Shown piece by piece: positions 26,582-35,107 of a stretch of DNA of 64,000 nucleotides. Below the pieces are notes generated by a model, which had not been told where the DNA came from, ran no database searches, and saw only the letters and a list, made by a program, of their open reading frames with translations. Both the position numbers and the translations under genes were made by a program. The DNA lies in assembly GCA_963837735.1 (NCBI GenBank), contig CAWIOM010000004.1, positions 124,001-188,000 on the forward strand, read 5' to 3'. Each line of letters begins with the position of its first letter. Positions within the stretch are counted from its first letter, which is position 1. This DNA comes from VRUE01 sp963837735 (lineage in GTDB: Bacteria; Actinomycetota; Thermoleophilia; Solirubrobacterales; 70-9).

Positions 26582-27208
26582 CTAGAGCACGTAGACGGTC
26601 AGGAAGACCACGATCCACATGATGTCCACGAAGTGCCAGTAGATCCCCGGCACCTCGACCCCGAGGTGGTCCTTCTCCTCGGTCCCGAAGTGGCCGCGGA
26701 AGGCACGGATCGTCGCGAAGCTGAGCAGCATCAGGCCGACGAAGACGTGGGCTCCGTGCAGGCCGGTGAGGCTGTAGAAGATCGAGCCGAAGGCGAGGTC
26801 GCGAGCGCTGAAGCCGATGTGGGCGTACTCGTTCACCTGGATGAAGAGGAACGTCGCGCCGAGCAGCCAGGTCAGGACCAGGCCCAATTTGAGGCCCCTG
26901 CGGTTTCCCCTGCGGATCGACTCGAGCGCGTAGTGGATCGTGAAGCTCGACGAGACCAGGATGCAGGTGTTGACGAGGGCCACGTGGACCGGCAGCTGGT
27001 AGGGGTGCGGCGGCCAGGTCGGCGGATCGACCACCACGCGGAGGAAGAAGTAGGCGGCGAAGAACGCCCCGAACAGCATCACCTCGGAGACGATGAAGAG
27101 CAGGATGCCGAGCGTCTGGCGGTCTATCCGCGAGCTCTGGTTGGCCTCGGGCGGGCCGTGATGCTCGTCGTGCCCTTGGTGGTCGAGGGCTACGGTGGCG
27201 CTCTCCAT
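26582..27208 (-). CDS. ctaE: Cytochrome c oxidase subunit III
   Basis: This 208-residue subunit III has five hydrophobic helices. It contains the family segments FIVSEVMLFGAFFAAYFFLR, the long FLFIQVNEYAHIGFSARD, FYSLTGLHGAHVFVGL and the C-terminal GIYWHFVDIMWIVVFLTVY. A His-rich N-terminus (HQGHDEHHG) precedes the first helix. The ATG at 27208 overlaps the upstream Usp-like stop (TGATG). It completes the intact oxidase set (ctaC-ctaD-Usp-like-ctaE) on the minus strand. It has no counterpart in the degenerate set. Confidence 0.95.
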   Translation of the reverse strand: MESATVALDHQGHDEHHGPPEANQSSRIDRQTLGILLFIVSEVMLFGAFFAAYFFLRVVVDPPTWPPHPYQLPVHVALVNTCILVSSSFTIHYALESIRRGNRRGLKLGLVLTWLLGATFLFIQVNEYAHIGFSARDLAFGSIFYSLTGLHGAHVFVGLMLLSFATIRAFRGHFGTEEKDHLGVEVPGIYWHFVDIMWIVVFLTVYVL

Positions 27209-28080
27209 CAGGCCTCCTCCCCCTCGGCGACCGCGGCGGCGACCGCCGCCGCCGGGCGACCGACCTCGATGTGCTCGACCTGCTTGTCGGTGATCTCGCG
27301 GGTACGGCCGACGAGGTCCTCGTCGAGCCACTTCGACTCCTCGCCGGCGAAGGTCGAGATCAGCACCTCGTCGATGCTGTAGTGCTCGATCGCGTTCTGG
27401 ACGGCGTGGAACGGGTCGGGGCTCATCGGCTGGCCGGTCGCGTCGCAGTCGGCGCGATAGAGCTCGGCAAGGGTCGAGGCGAGGTCGGCGACGATCTCGG
27501 CCTCGGTGACGTCCTCCGTCGCCGGGCAGATGATCGTGTAGCGGTGGGGGTGGCCGGCGGCGCGCTCCTTCAGCCTGGCGACGAGGTCGGGGGCGGCGAC
27601 GGTCTGGGTCGCGACGACCAGCGTGTGGCTCTTCTCCCAGCTCACGGAGTCATCGGCGACCCGGACGGGAATGTGGGTGAAGCCGATCTCCGGCTCCACC
27701 CTCTGCCGTGCCCACTCGACCAGGTCCTTGCGGGTGAAGCCGTAGCGGCTGTCGGCGAGGCAGGAGAGCAGGACCTCGGAGGGCTCGTGGGCGCGCACGG
27801 CGTCGTCGAAGGCGAGGAACGGGTCCCGGTCCATCACCTCGCCGACGGATTCGATCCCGTACTCGGCGAGGATCGCCATCGTCACCTCGACTCGGGCGCG
27901 GGCCGCCTCGCGGAGCTCTCCGGCGTCGATCAGCTGGCCGACGGACGGCTGGTTCTGAGGCGCGGCGACGGCGATCATCGAAGCGGCATCGGCGCGCTCG
28001 CGGATCGCGGCGAGCAGCTTGCGGCCACCGGCCACCTCGTTGAGGAAGACGAGCAACGGCCTGCCGCCGGCGTCGCTCAT
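27208..28080 (-). CDS. Tandem Usp-like protein inside the cta operon
   Basis: This 290-residue soluble protein sits between ctaD and ctaE. It contains two similar halves. Each starts with a beta strand of Usp type (RPLLVFLNEVAGGRKLL; HTLVVATQTVAA) and ends with a DP-F-x-A...EVLLS/EVLIST module (residues about 85-105 and 225-248). The second half matches the membrane-anchored protein at 26 kb. No ATP-binding G-x2-G-x9-G motif stands out. Start and stop overlap their neighbours (ATGA and TGATG), so it is made with the oxidase. A sensor or assembly role is conjecture. Confidence 0.78.
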   Translation of the reverse strand: MSDAGGRPLLVFLNEVAGGRKLLAAIRERADAASMIAVAAPQNQPSVGQLIDAGELREAARARVEVTMAILAEYGIESVGEVMDRDPFLAFDDAVRAHEPSEVLLSCLADSRYGFTRKDLVEWARQRVEPEIGFTHIPVRVADDSVSWEKSHTLVVATQTVAAPDLVARLKERAAGHPHRYTIICPATEDVTEAEIVADLASTLAELYRADCDATGQPMSPDPFHAVQNAIEHYSIDEVLISTFAGEESKWLDEDLVGRTREITDKQVEHIEVGRPAAAVAAAVAEGEEA

Positions 28081-29981
28081 CTCGACCCCGCCACAGCGGG
28101 CTCGGGATCCGGGGCCTCGGCGCCTTCGCCGGCCATGATCGCGTGCCTGGCGCCCGGAACTCCGTACTCGTAGGGGCCGCCGACAACACGGGGGATCTCG
28201 TCGAAGTTGAAGATCGGAGGCGGTGAGCTGACCTGCCACTCGATCGAGTTGGCGCGCCACGGGTTGGCCTCCGCCTTCGGGCCGAAGCGCCAGCTGACGA
28301 TCATGTTGTAGAGGAAGACGAGCTGCACGGCGCCGAGGATGAACGCGCCGCAGCTGATCAGCAGGTTCCAGTCGCCGAACTGGGCCGCGTAGTCGGCGAC
28401 CCGGCGCGGCATCCCGTCCATGCCGACCCAGTGCATCGGGATGAAGGTCACCCAGGTGCCGAACAGGGTTCCCCAGAAGTGCACGCGGCCCAGCCGCTCG
28501 TCGTACATGCGGCCGGTCATCTTCGGGAACCAGTGGTAGATCCCGGCGAAGATCGTGAAGACCGAGCCGCCGAAGAGGACGAAGTGGATGTGGGCGACGA
28601 TGAAGTAGGTGTCGGAGACGTGGATGTCGATCGGCACCATGCCCAGCATCACGCCACTGATCCCGCCGATCGTGAAGGTGACGATGAAGGCGAGCGCGAA
28701 CAGCATCGACGTCGAATAGGTATGGATCTTGCCGAAGTAGAGGGTTCCCAGCCAGGAGAAGATCTTGATCCCGGTCGGCACCGCGATCAGCAGCGTGGTG
28801 ATCATCATCGGCACCCGCAGCCAGCTGAACATGCCGGCGACGAACATGTGATGCGCCCAGACCGAGTAGCTGAGGACGACGATGCCGAGCAGCGCCAGGG
28901 CCATCAGGCGGTAGCCGAAGATCGGCTTTCGGGCATGGGTCGAGATAACCTCGGAGATGATCCCGAACCCGGGCAGCATCATGATGTAGACGGCCGGGTG
29001 GGAGTAGAACCAGAAGATGTGCTGGTAGCTGATCACGTCACCGCCGCCGGCGAACTGGAAGAACTGGGTGCCGAGGGCGCGGTCGAAGAGGACCATGAAC
29101 TGGGCGCCGGCGATGAACGGCGTCGCGGCGACGACCAGCAGCGAGGTCGAGAGGTTCGCCCAGACCAGCAGCGGCATCCGCCAAAAGGTCATTCCGGGCG
29201 CACGCATCGTGATGATCGTGACCAGGAAGTTGAGCGCGGTCGCGATCGACGAGGCGCCCGCGAACTGCACGCCGAGGTTGAAGAACGACTGCCCGAGCGG
29301 CGCCCCGGTCGAGAGCGGCGCGTAGCCGGTCCAGCCGGCGTCGAAGGCGCCCCCGGGGGCGAGGAAGCTGCCGATGAAGAGCAGGCCCGCCAGCGGCAGC
29401 ATCCAGAAGCTGAGCGCGTTGAGCCGCGGGAAGGCCATGTCCGGGGCGCCGATCATCAGCGGCAGGACGTAGTTGGCGATGCCGGCGAAGACCGGGATCA
29501 CGAAGACGAAGATCATCAGCACGGCGTGGGTGGAGAAGAGGCTGTTGTAGGTCGCCGCATCGACTATCTGGGTGCCGGGCTGGGCGAGCTCGGCGCGGAT
29601 CAGCATCGCCATCAGGCCGCCCAAGAAGAAGAAGAAGAAGGTGGTGACGATGTACTGGATGCCGATCACCTTGTGATCGGTGTTGAATTTGAAGTAGTCC
29701 TTCCAGCTCTTGGCGCCGTGCTGGGAGTGGTCGTCGGGAATCGTCGGCATGCCCGCCGCCCAGCGCAGCCAGTAGTCGAAGCAGCCGAAGCCGGCGAGGA
29801 AGCCGAGCGGCGCGGTGACCAGCGGCACGACGACCTGCGGGTAGCCGGTCTGTTCGGTCTGCCAGGCGCTGAGGCCGGAGGCCTTGCGCAGGACGTAGAC
29901 GAGGGCGACGCCGAAGGCGGCGGCGAGGATCGCGCCGAGCGCGCCGCGGATCCAACCCGGTTGCTTGATCGATTCGACCAT
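28077..29981 (-). CDS. ctaD: Cytochrome c oxidase subunit I (type A2)
   Basis: This catalytic subunit of an aa3-type oxidase has 634 residues. All six metal-ligand histidines are present: H152 (TM2, low-spin heme), H328, H377 and H378 (CuB), H464 (high-spin heme) and H466 (low-spin heme). The cross-linked tyrosine is Y332. The motif reads YSHPAVY, with Ser/Ala in place of the channel Glu, which marks a type A2 enzyme. An N-terminal extension of about 95 residues carries two extra TM helices. It lies 13 bases after ctaC and overlaps the Usp-like gene by four bases. Confidence 0.97.
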   Translation of the reverse strand: MVESIKQPGWIRGALGAILAAAFGVALVYVLRKASGLSAWQTEQTGYPQVVVPLVTAPLGFLAGFGCFDYWLRWAAGMPTIPDDHSQHGAKSWKDYFKFNTDHKVIGIQYIVTTFFFFFLGGLMAMLIRAELAQPGTQIVDAATYNSLFSTHAVLMIFVFVIPVFAGIANYVLPLMIGAPDMAFPRLNALSFWMLPLAGLLFIGSFLAPGGAFDAGWTGYAPLSTGAPLGQSFFNLGVQFAGASSIATALNFLVTIITMRAPGMTFWRMPLLVWANLSTSLLVVAATPFIAGAQFMVLFDRALGTQFFQFAGGGDVISYQHIFWFYSHPAVYIMMLPGFGIISEVISTHARKPIFGYRLMALALLGIVVLSYSVWAHHMFVAGMFSWLRVPMMITTLLIAVPTGIKIFSWLGTLYFGKIHTYSTSMLFALAFIVTFTIGGISGVMLGMVPIDIHVSDTYFIVAHIHFVLFGGSVFTIFAGIYHWFPKMTGRMYDERLGRVHFWGTLFGTWVTFIPMHWVGMDGMPRRVADYAAQFGDWNLLISCGAFILGAVQLVFLYNMIVSWRFGPKAEANPWRANSIEWQVSSPPPIFNFDEIPRVVGGPYEYGVPGARHAIMAGEGAEAPDPEPAVAGSR

Positions 29982-29994
29982 CAGAGGGCCTCCA

Positions 29995-30786
29995 TTATGC
30001 CCCGCCGGCGCCGACGGCTTCGGGGGTGGTCTCGGCGTCGTCGCTGATCGATTCGAGCAGCGACGACGGGATCGGCGTATCGAGGCCCGAGACCCACTTG
30101 CGGAACTGGGCCGGCGGCTGGACGACGACTTTCGCCCGCATCGTCGCGTGGCCGAAGCCGCAGAGCTCGGTGCAGATCAGTTGATAGGTGCCGACCTTGT
30201 CGGGGGTGACCGTCGCGGTCGTCGTGATCCCGGGGACGTTGTCTTTCTTGATCCGCCACTCCGGCACCCAGAAGGAGTGGATCACGTCCTCGGCGTGCAT
30301 TTTGAACTCGACCTGGCGGTTGACCGGAACGTGCAGCTCCCCCTGGGACCAGACGTTGCCCTTCCCCGGGTAGCCGAAGCTCCAGGCGTACTGCTGAGAG
30401 AAGACGTCGACCCGCAGAGAGTCCTTCTCCTTGGCTTCGATTTCGTCGAGGACGACCCAGCTGTAGCCGGCGCAGAAGAGGACGATGATCGTCGGGATCA
30501 ACGTCCAGGCGATCTCGAGTTTGGTGTTGCCGTGGATCGGCTCGCCGTCGGACTCGTCGCCGGGCTTGGCCCTGAACTTCCAGAGCGCGTAGAACAGCAT
30601 CACCATCACCAGCGAGAAGACGAACGACGAGAGGATGATCAGCACGTCGAGCAGCCGGTCGATCTTCGGCGCCGCGGTCGAGGCCTGCTGGCCGTCCCAG
30701 CTGACCTGCAGCATGACCACGGAGATCACCGCCGTCAGGACGACGGTGGCGGCGAGCATCTTCGCTATCGGGAGGCGTCCAATCAT
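29995..30786 (-). CDS. ctaC: Cytochrome c oxidase subunit II with CuA site
   Basis: This 263-residue subunit II has a signal-like N-terminal helix, two TM helices (about 45-70 and 91-112) and a cupredoxin domain. The CuA ligands are complete: H170 (VIHSFW), C205, E207, C209, H213 and M216 in ICTELCGFGHATM. It accepts electrons from cytochrome c. No heme c domain is fused at the C-terminus, so a separate cytochrome (for example the diheme lipoprotein at 24 kb) must donate. It is the first gene of the minus-strand cta operon. Confidence 0.96.
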   Translation of the reverse strand: MIGRLPIAKMLAATVVLTAVISVVMLQVSWDGQQASTAAPKIDRLLDVLIILSSFVFSLVMVMLFYALWKFRAKPGDESDGEPIHGNTKLEIAWTLIPTIIVLFCAGYSWVVLDEIEAKEKDSLRVDVFSQQYAWSFGYPGKGNVWSQGELHVPVNRQVEFKMHAEDVIHSFWVPEWRIKKDNVPGITTTATVTPDKVGTYQLICTELCGFGHATMRAKVVVQPPAQFRKWVSGLDTPIPSSLLESISDDAETTPEAVGAGGA

Positions 30787-30794
30787 TCGGAAAT

Positions 30795-30825
30795 CCGGGT
30801 CCCGGGACCCGGGCCGCGCATTCTA
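30795..30825 (-). promoter_or_regulatory. ctaC promoter and 18-bp perfect palindrome
   Basis: Upstream of ctaC, 30795-30812 is a perfect 18-base palindrome (CCGGGTCCCGGGACCCGG). On the minus strand a TAGAAT at 30825-30820, preceded by TGCA, is a good -10 box. Transcription would then begin close to the palindrome, placing it at the 5' end of the cta mRNA. It could be a repressor site or an RNA hairpin. It might also serve as the 3' hairpin of the glycosyltransferase gene, which ends at 30823, though no T-run follows it. Confidence 0.4.
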
Positions 30826-32251
30826 TGCAAGCGGCAGACGGTCAAGCTCGCCCCGCGCGGCAAGCAGCACGCCGCGGGCCACCCCCTCCCAGCTCCAGAG
30901 CCTCCGCGCCGTCTCGACAAGCGCCGCCCGGGCTGCCTCCCGCTCCCTCTCCGGCAGCGCCAGCCAGGCGCCCATGCGATCGGCAATCGCCTCGATCGCT
31001 CCCTCTCGCACGGGAAAGGACGTCAGCCGGCCGACGTCCCCGGGGAGCGCCGGGGCGAGCTGCCGGGACACCTCGCGCATCCCCGAGTGGTCGGCGGAGA
31101 CCGGCAGTGCTCCGCAGGCCGCGGCCTCGACGGCGACCATCCCGAAGGCCTCGGGAAATGTGCTCGGCATGACCAGCGCCTCCGCCCGCGGCAGCAGCTC
31201 GGCGACCTCGTCGTGCTCGAGCCGGCCGACGAAGTCGACCGAGGCGGCGACCCCGCGGGCGGCCTCGAGGTAGCCGTCGGGCGGATCGGCGAGAAAGGCC
31301 GAGAGGATCGGCAGCGGGGCCTCCTCCCCGCCCTCGAGTGCCCGCCCCAGCCTCGCGACCTCACGCGCGTCCGCCAGGTCGCCGCGGTCGAGGGCCGCAA
31401 GCAGCCGCCGCAGCCCCTCCTCGTACCCACCGTAGCCGGCAATCTGAAGCTCGCACGTCGGGGTGCGCCGCCATGACCAGGGGCCAGGCGGCAATCAGTA
31501 GGTCGACGCCCTTGGAGACGATCAGCTTGCCGACGAATACGACCAAGGGCGGGCCTCCCGACCGCGGGTCCTGACCCCGGGAGAGGGGGGGCGCTGCGGG
31601 CCAAGCTGTCCTCGACCCCCCCTCTCCCGGCGCCACCCGCGGAAGGGGCGTCCGCGGGCTGAAAGCGTCCGTGTCCACGCCCGGGGGTCCGAGCCTGGTC
31701 TTTGTCTCCAGGCCAGTGACGTTCGGGAGGGCGGCCCAGAGGGACTCAGCTGTGTGACGGGAGCCGACGAGGACTCCGGACGCAGCATTCATGCCCTCTT
31801 CCGCGTAGGGCAGAAAACGTGGGTGGGGTTTGACCGTGTACTCCAGGGCTGAGCCGTGGACCTTGGCGGCGAAGGGGGCGATGCCGGAGCGGGCGAGGAT
31901 CGCCGGGCCCATGACCAGATGATTGGCGAGGGCCAGGTCGATGCCACCGGCCCGCTCGGCCACCGCCCGCACTGCGGTGACGTTGGCATCGATGTAGAGC
32001 GCGAGCTCCCCCTCGCTCAGCTCCGGGAACGTTCTGACCTCGAAGCCCTCGTAGGGGTCCTTGACGTACACGGGCAGCAGGCCGCCGATGTCCGGGTTGT
32101 GGATCTCGACCCCCTCGATCTCGACCTGGCGGTCCTGGCAGAGCAGATGGACCTCGTGGCCCAGGCGTGCGAGAGCCGGGGCGAGGCTGGCGTTGTAGAT
32201 GTTGCTGCCGGTGCCGCGCAGCATGTAGCCGTGGAAGAGGAGGACCTTCAT
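30823..32251 (-). pseudogene. GT4-type glycosyltransferase, one extra base
   Basis: This GT-B glycosyltransferase has an N-terminal half (MKVLLFHGYMLRGTGSNIYN to VVFVGKLIVSKGVDLL) in one frame and a C-terminal half (ELQIAGYGGYEEGLRRLL to the end) in another. Removing one base near 31454 joins them as AHPDVELQIAGYGG and gives 475 residues. The nucleotide-sugar motif EAFGMVAVEAAACGALPVSA (E-x7-E) is intact. The middle has an unusual Pro/Arg/Gly-rich insertion (about residues 200-235). It probably adds a sugar to a lipid, glycan or small molecule; donor and acceptor are unknown. Confidence 0.82.
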
Positions 32252-32299
32252 CGGCGCCGCTCGCAGGGAATCGGATTTCGATGCTCGCTAATCAGAGGC

Positions 32300-32319
32300 C
32301 CGGGACGTTATTGTCCCGG
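32300..32319 (+). promoter_or_regulatory. Hairpin immediately before the zinc-ribbon gene start
   Basis: Perfect 7-base arms (CCGGGAC at 32300-32306 and GTCCCGG at 32313-32319) enclose GTTATT. They end two bases before the GTG start at 32322. No Shine-Dalgarno sequence is visible outside the stem. The hairpin may hinder ribosome access, or the transcript may be leaderless and start beyond it. Confidence 0.3.
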
Positions 32320-32321
32320 CC

Positions 32322-32585
32322 GTGAACGAGAAGCAGACCTTCAGGATGCGGGCCCCGGCCTCCGGCCGCGAGGCTCTTGCCAAGGCCGAGCCCGGCCAGG
32401 TCTACGTCGATCGCGAGACGGGCGAGGAGATGCACCCGGTCTCGATGGTCCTGCCGCTGGCGCCCTCCGCCTCCGCGCTGCCGCGCACGCCCGACAACCT
32501 CCGCGCCTGCCGCCGCTGCGATCAGCTGATCGGCCTCGACGTCAGCGATTGCCCGTATTGCGGTTTGCGCCAGTCGGCCCTCTAG
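32322..32585 (+). CDS. Small zinc-ribbon protein
   Basis: This 87-residue protein has a C-terminal zinc ribbon: CRRCDQLIGLDVSDCPYCG, two C-x2-C knuckles 11 residues apart. The N-terminal part (EPGQVYVDRETGEEMHPVSMVLPLAPS) is not recognised. It starts at GTG 32322. It is divergent from the glycosyltransferase and convergent with the secreted protein gene. The domain may bind nucleic acid or protein. No function is assigned. Confidence 0.65.
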   Translation: MNEKQTFRMRAPASGREALAKAEPGQVYVDRETGEEMHPVSMVLPLAPSASALPRTPDNLRACRRCDQLIGLDVSDCPYCGLRQSAL

Positions 32586-32602
32586 CGCCACAAGGGCGCG
32601 CG

Positions 32603-33367
32603 TCAGGAGCCCTTGACGAGCGTCGCCGTGTAGAGGAGGCGCGCGTTCGAGTAGGAGCAGCCGTAGACCTTGCTCTTGCCGACGCCCTGCTGGGGGTGCC
32701 CCGCCTGGATGTCGGCGCGGTTGGAGCAGTGATCGGGACGGCGGCTTCCGCGCCAGGTGTTTTCGCCGGAGACGTTGAAGGCGAACATCGGCGCCCAGGT
32801 CGGGACCGTGAGAGCGACGACCTGGCCCTGGAGCACGGTCAGGGGGTGCTCGAGGGCGAAGATGACCTTGCCCCCGAAGTAGGAGTTGAGGATCTGAAGC
32901 GGGCTCTGGCGAACCAGCGTGTACTTGGGCGGCTTGCTGCCTTCGACCGGGCGCAGGACGCCGATCCGTGCCTCCGACGGCCTGCCGAGGAATTCGTTGA
33001 AGTAGGCGATCTCATCGCTGGTCGTGTCGGTCTCCGTGCGCGAAGGGCGGGCGAGGGTGATCGACCAGGCGACGACTTTGCCGTCGAAGGGGGCCTCATA
33101 CGGCGCCGCCACTCCCCCGGCCATCGTCTGGAACCCACTGACGTGGCCCTCGACCCGGCAGGGGATGACCTCGACCCCGTTGACGATCTTTCCCGGGCAG
33201 GTCGGCCGCGGCGTCGTCGCGGTCTGGCCGAGCACGATGACGCGGGCCGGCGCCGAGTCGGCCGTCCCCGGCCAGGCGACGAGCGCCAGCGCGGCGAGCA
33301 GGCAGGCAAAGGCCGCGGCCGTCGCCGCAGACACGCGATTGGGGAATTTTTTGGCTGTGGAAAACAA
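32603..33367 (-). CDS. Secreted protein of unknown function
   Basis: From TTG 33367 the protein has about 254 residues, with a lysine-containing N-terminus and a clear signal peptide (AAFACLLAALALVAWPGTADSA). The mature part is beta-rich, with cysteines in RPTCPGKIVNGVEVIPCRVEGHVSGF and in the C-terminal half (DHCSNRADIQ and KVYGCSYSNA). The frame is open to an ATG at 33514, but that would put about 50 Arg-rich residues ahead of the signal, so I reject it. No catalytic motif is seen. Confidence 0.7.
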   Translation of the reverse strand: MFSTAKKFPNRVSAATAAAFACLLAALALVAWPGTADSAPARVIVLGQTATTPRPTCPGKIVNGVEVIPCRVEGHVSGFQTMAGGVAAPYEAPFDGKVVAWSITLARPSRTETDTTSDEIAYFNEFLGRPSEARIGVLRPVEGSKPPKYTLVRQSPLQILNSYFGGKVIFALEHPLTVLQGQVVALTVPTWAPMFAFNVSGENTWRGSRRPDHCSNRADIQAGHPQQGVGKSKVYGCSYSNARLLYTATLVKGS

Positions 33368-33519
33368 GATCCGCTTCTGGAACCCGGGTGTTCCACCGGG
33401 GTTGCGGCAGGGATGTTGCCTTCGCCGTCGCCGGATCGCACCCTGCTCGCGGCGTTGCACGATCCCGGCCAGCCTTGCAGGATTCCGGCCCCGGCGCCTC
33501 TGTAGGGTTGCCATCCGAG

Positions 33520-33741
33520 ATGGCCGGGTCAGCGAACAGTGCGGACGATTTCATCGACGGCGGCCTCGCCTCTCTGGGAATCGAGGCAGATGAGGTGGAG
33601 CGGGCCGTGATCGGCGGCGCCCACGCGCTCTTCTGGCCCGGGATCATGGAGCTGCTCGCGCTCGACCTCGCGGGGACCGAGCCCGAGCGCGACCCCGACC
33701 TCTCGCGGGCGCCGCCGGCGAGCGGGGAGCCGGCCGGTTGA
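33520..33741 (+). CDS. AtzG-like (DUF4089-type) small amidase partner
   Basis: This 73-residue protein has the helical pattern of AtzG-like/DUF4089 proteins (DDFIDGGLASLGIEADEVE, then a helix LFWPGIMELLALDL and a Pro-rich tail). AtzG forms a GatCAB-like complex with the amidase AtzE. The stop overlaps the start of an amidase gene (TTGA at 33738-33741), which supports the pairing. The similarity is weak and judged by eye; a GatC-like role is the functional idea. Confidence 0.6.
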   Translation: MAGSANSADDFIDGGLASLGIEADEVERAVIGGAHALFWPGIMELLALDLAGTEPERDPDLSRAPPASGEPAG

Positions 33742-35107
33742 GCGCGCTGGACCTCTCCCTGCGGGGGCAGGCGGCGGCGGTCGCCTCCGGCGAGACGGAC
33801 GGGGCCGACCTGCTCGAGGCGGCGCTGGCCCGGATCGAGGAACGCAACCCGGCGATCAACGCCGTCGTCGAGACCTTTCCGGAGCGCTCGCGCGAGATGC
33901 TCGCCGCCGCCCCCCACGGCCCCCTGCACGGGGTCCCGGTCGTGATCAAGGACGAGTGGCCGCTGCCCTGGCGCGCGCAGCGCTTCGGGATGGCGGAAAC
34001 GCCGGTCCCAACTGCGCCCGCCGAGTCGGGGCCATACCGCGCCCTGCGCGACGCCGGCGCGGTGATCGTCGGCGTCGGCAACATGCACGAGGCGGGGGCC
34101 AGCAGCACCGGCAACCTCTCCGTCTACGGGCCCGCCCGCAATCCCTGGAACACCGAGCGCTGCCCCGGCGGCTCCTCCAGCGGCCCCGGGGCCGCCGTCG
34201 GCGCCCGGCTCGTCGCCGGCGCCGTCGGCGCGGACGGGATCGGCTCGATCCGCTTTCCGGCCGCCTACTGCGGCCTGACCGGGCTGAAGCCCACCTTCGG
34301 CCGCTCGGCGATGGACGGCCACCACATGGCCGCGGCGACGACGATGATCGTCTCCGGGCCGCTCTGCGCCGACGCTGAGGACTGCCGCCTGCTCGGATCG
34401 GCCCTGTTCGGCGAAGAGCTGGAGACGGGCGAGGCGAGCGGCCTGCGGATCGGCGTTATCGAGGATCGGGTCGCCGAGGACGTCGCGACCGGCGGTCCGC
34501 GAGGCCTGCGAGGCGGCAATCGACCTGCTGCGCGAGGCTACCGGCGGCGAGGTCCGCAAGGTCGAGCTCGACGACCTCGACGCCTCGGCGCTGGCCGCGG
34601 TCCTGATCGCCAACGCCGAGGGAATCGGGGGCATCACCCCCGAGCGCCTCAACCGACTCAGCCCCGAGCTGACGCCGATCAACCGCGGCTTCTCCAAGTA
34701 CCGGATGCTGATCCCGGCGGCCGCGGTGGTCAAGTCCGGGCTGGTGCGGTCCGCGATGCGCCGGCGCCTGGCGGCGCTCTTCGAGCACATCGACGTGCTC
34801 GCCTGGCCGACGGTGCCGGCTGTCGCCCCGCCGCTCGAGGCCCCGATGGTCGAGCTTCCCTCCGGCACGACCACCGCCGACCAGGCCAACGTGCGGGGCG
34901 CCGGCCTCGCCAACCTGACCGGGATCCCGTCGATCACGACGCCGGTCGGGCTCAGCGCCGGACGGGATGCCAATCGGCCTGCAGCTGCAGGCGGCCTGGG
35001 GTCGCGATGAGGTTCTGCTCGACGCAGCCGAGGCCCTCGAGCGGGCCAACGAGAGGCGCTGGGTCGAGGCGCTCTCACCGCTGGCCGCCGGCAAGACCGA
35101 GGCCTGA
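33738..35107 (+). pseudogene. Amidase-signature hydrolase, two one-base insertions
   Basis: This amidase of the GatA/AtzE family would have 455 residues after correcting two frames. The catalytic triad is visible: Lys in VVIKDEWPL, the cis-Ser in CPGGSSSGPGAAVGA and the nucleophile Ser in GADGIGSIRFPAAYCGL. An extra base near 34494 joins VAEDVATG to VREACEAAIDLL, and another at 34963 joins GLSAG to GMPIGLQLQA. Both repairs restore conserved sequence. It is coupled to the AtzG-like gene in front. The substrate is unknown. Confidence 0.85.
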
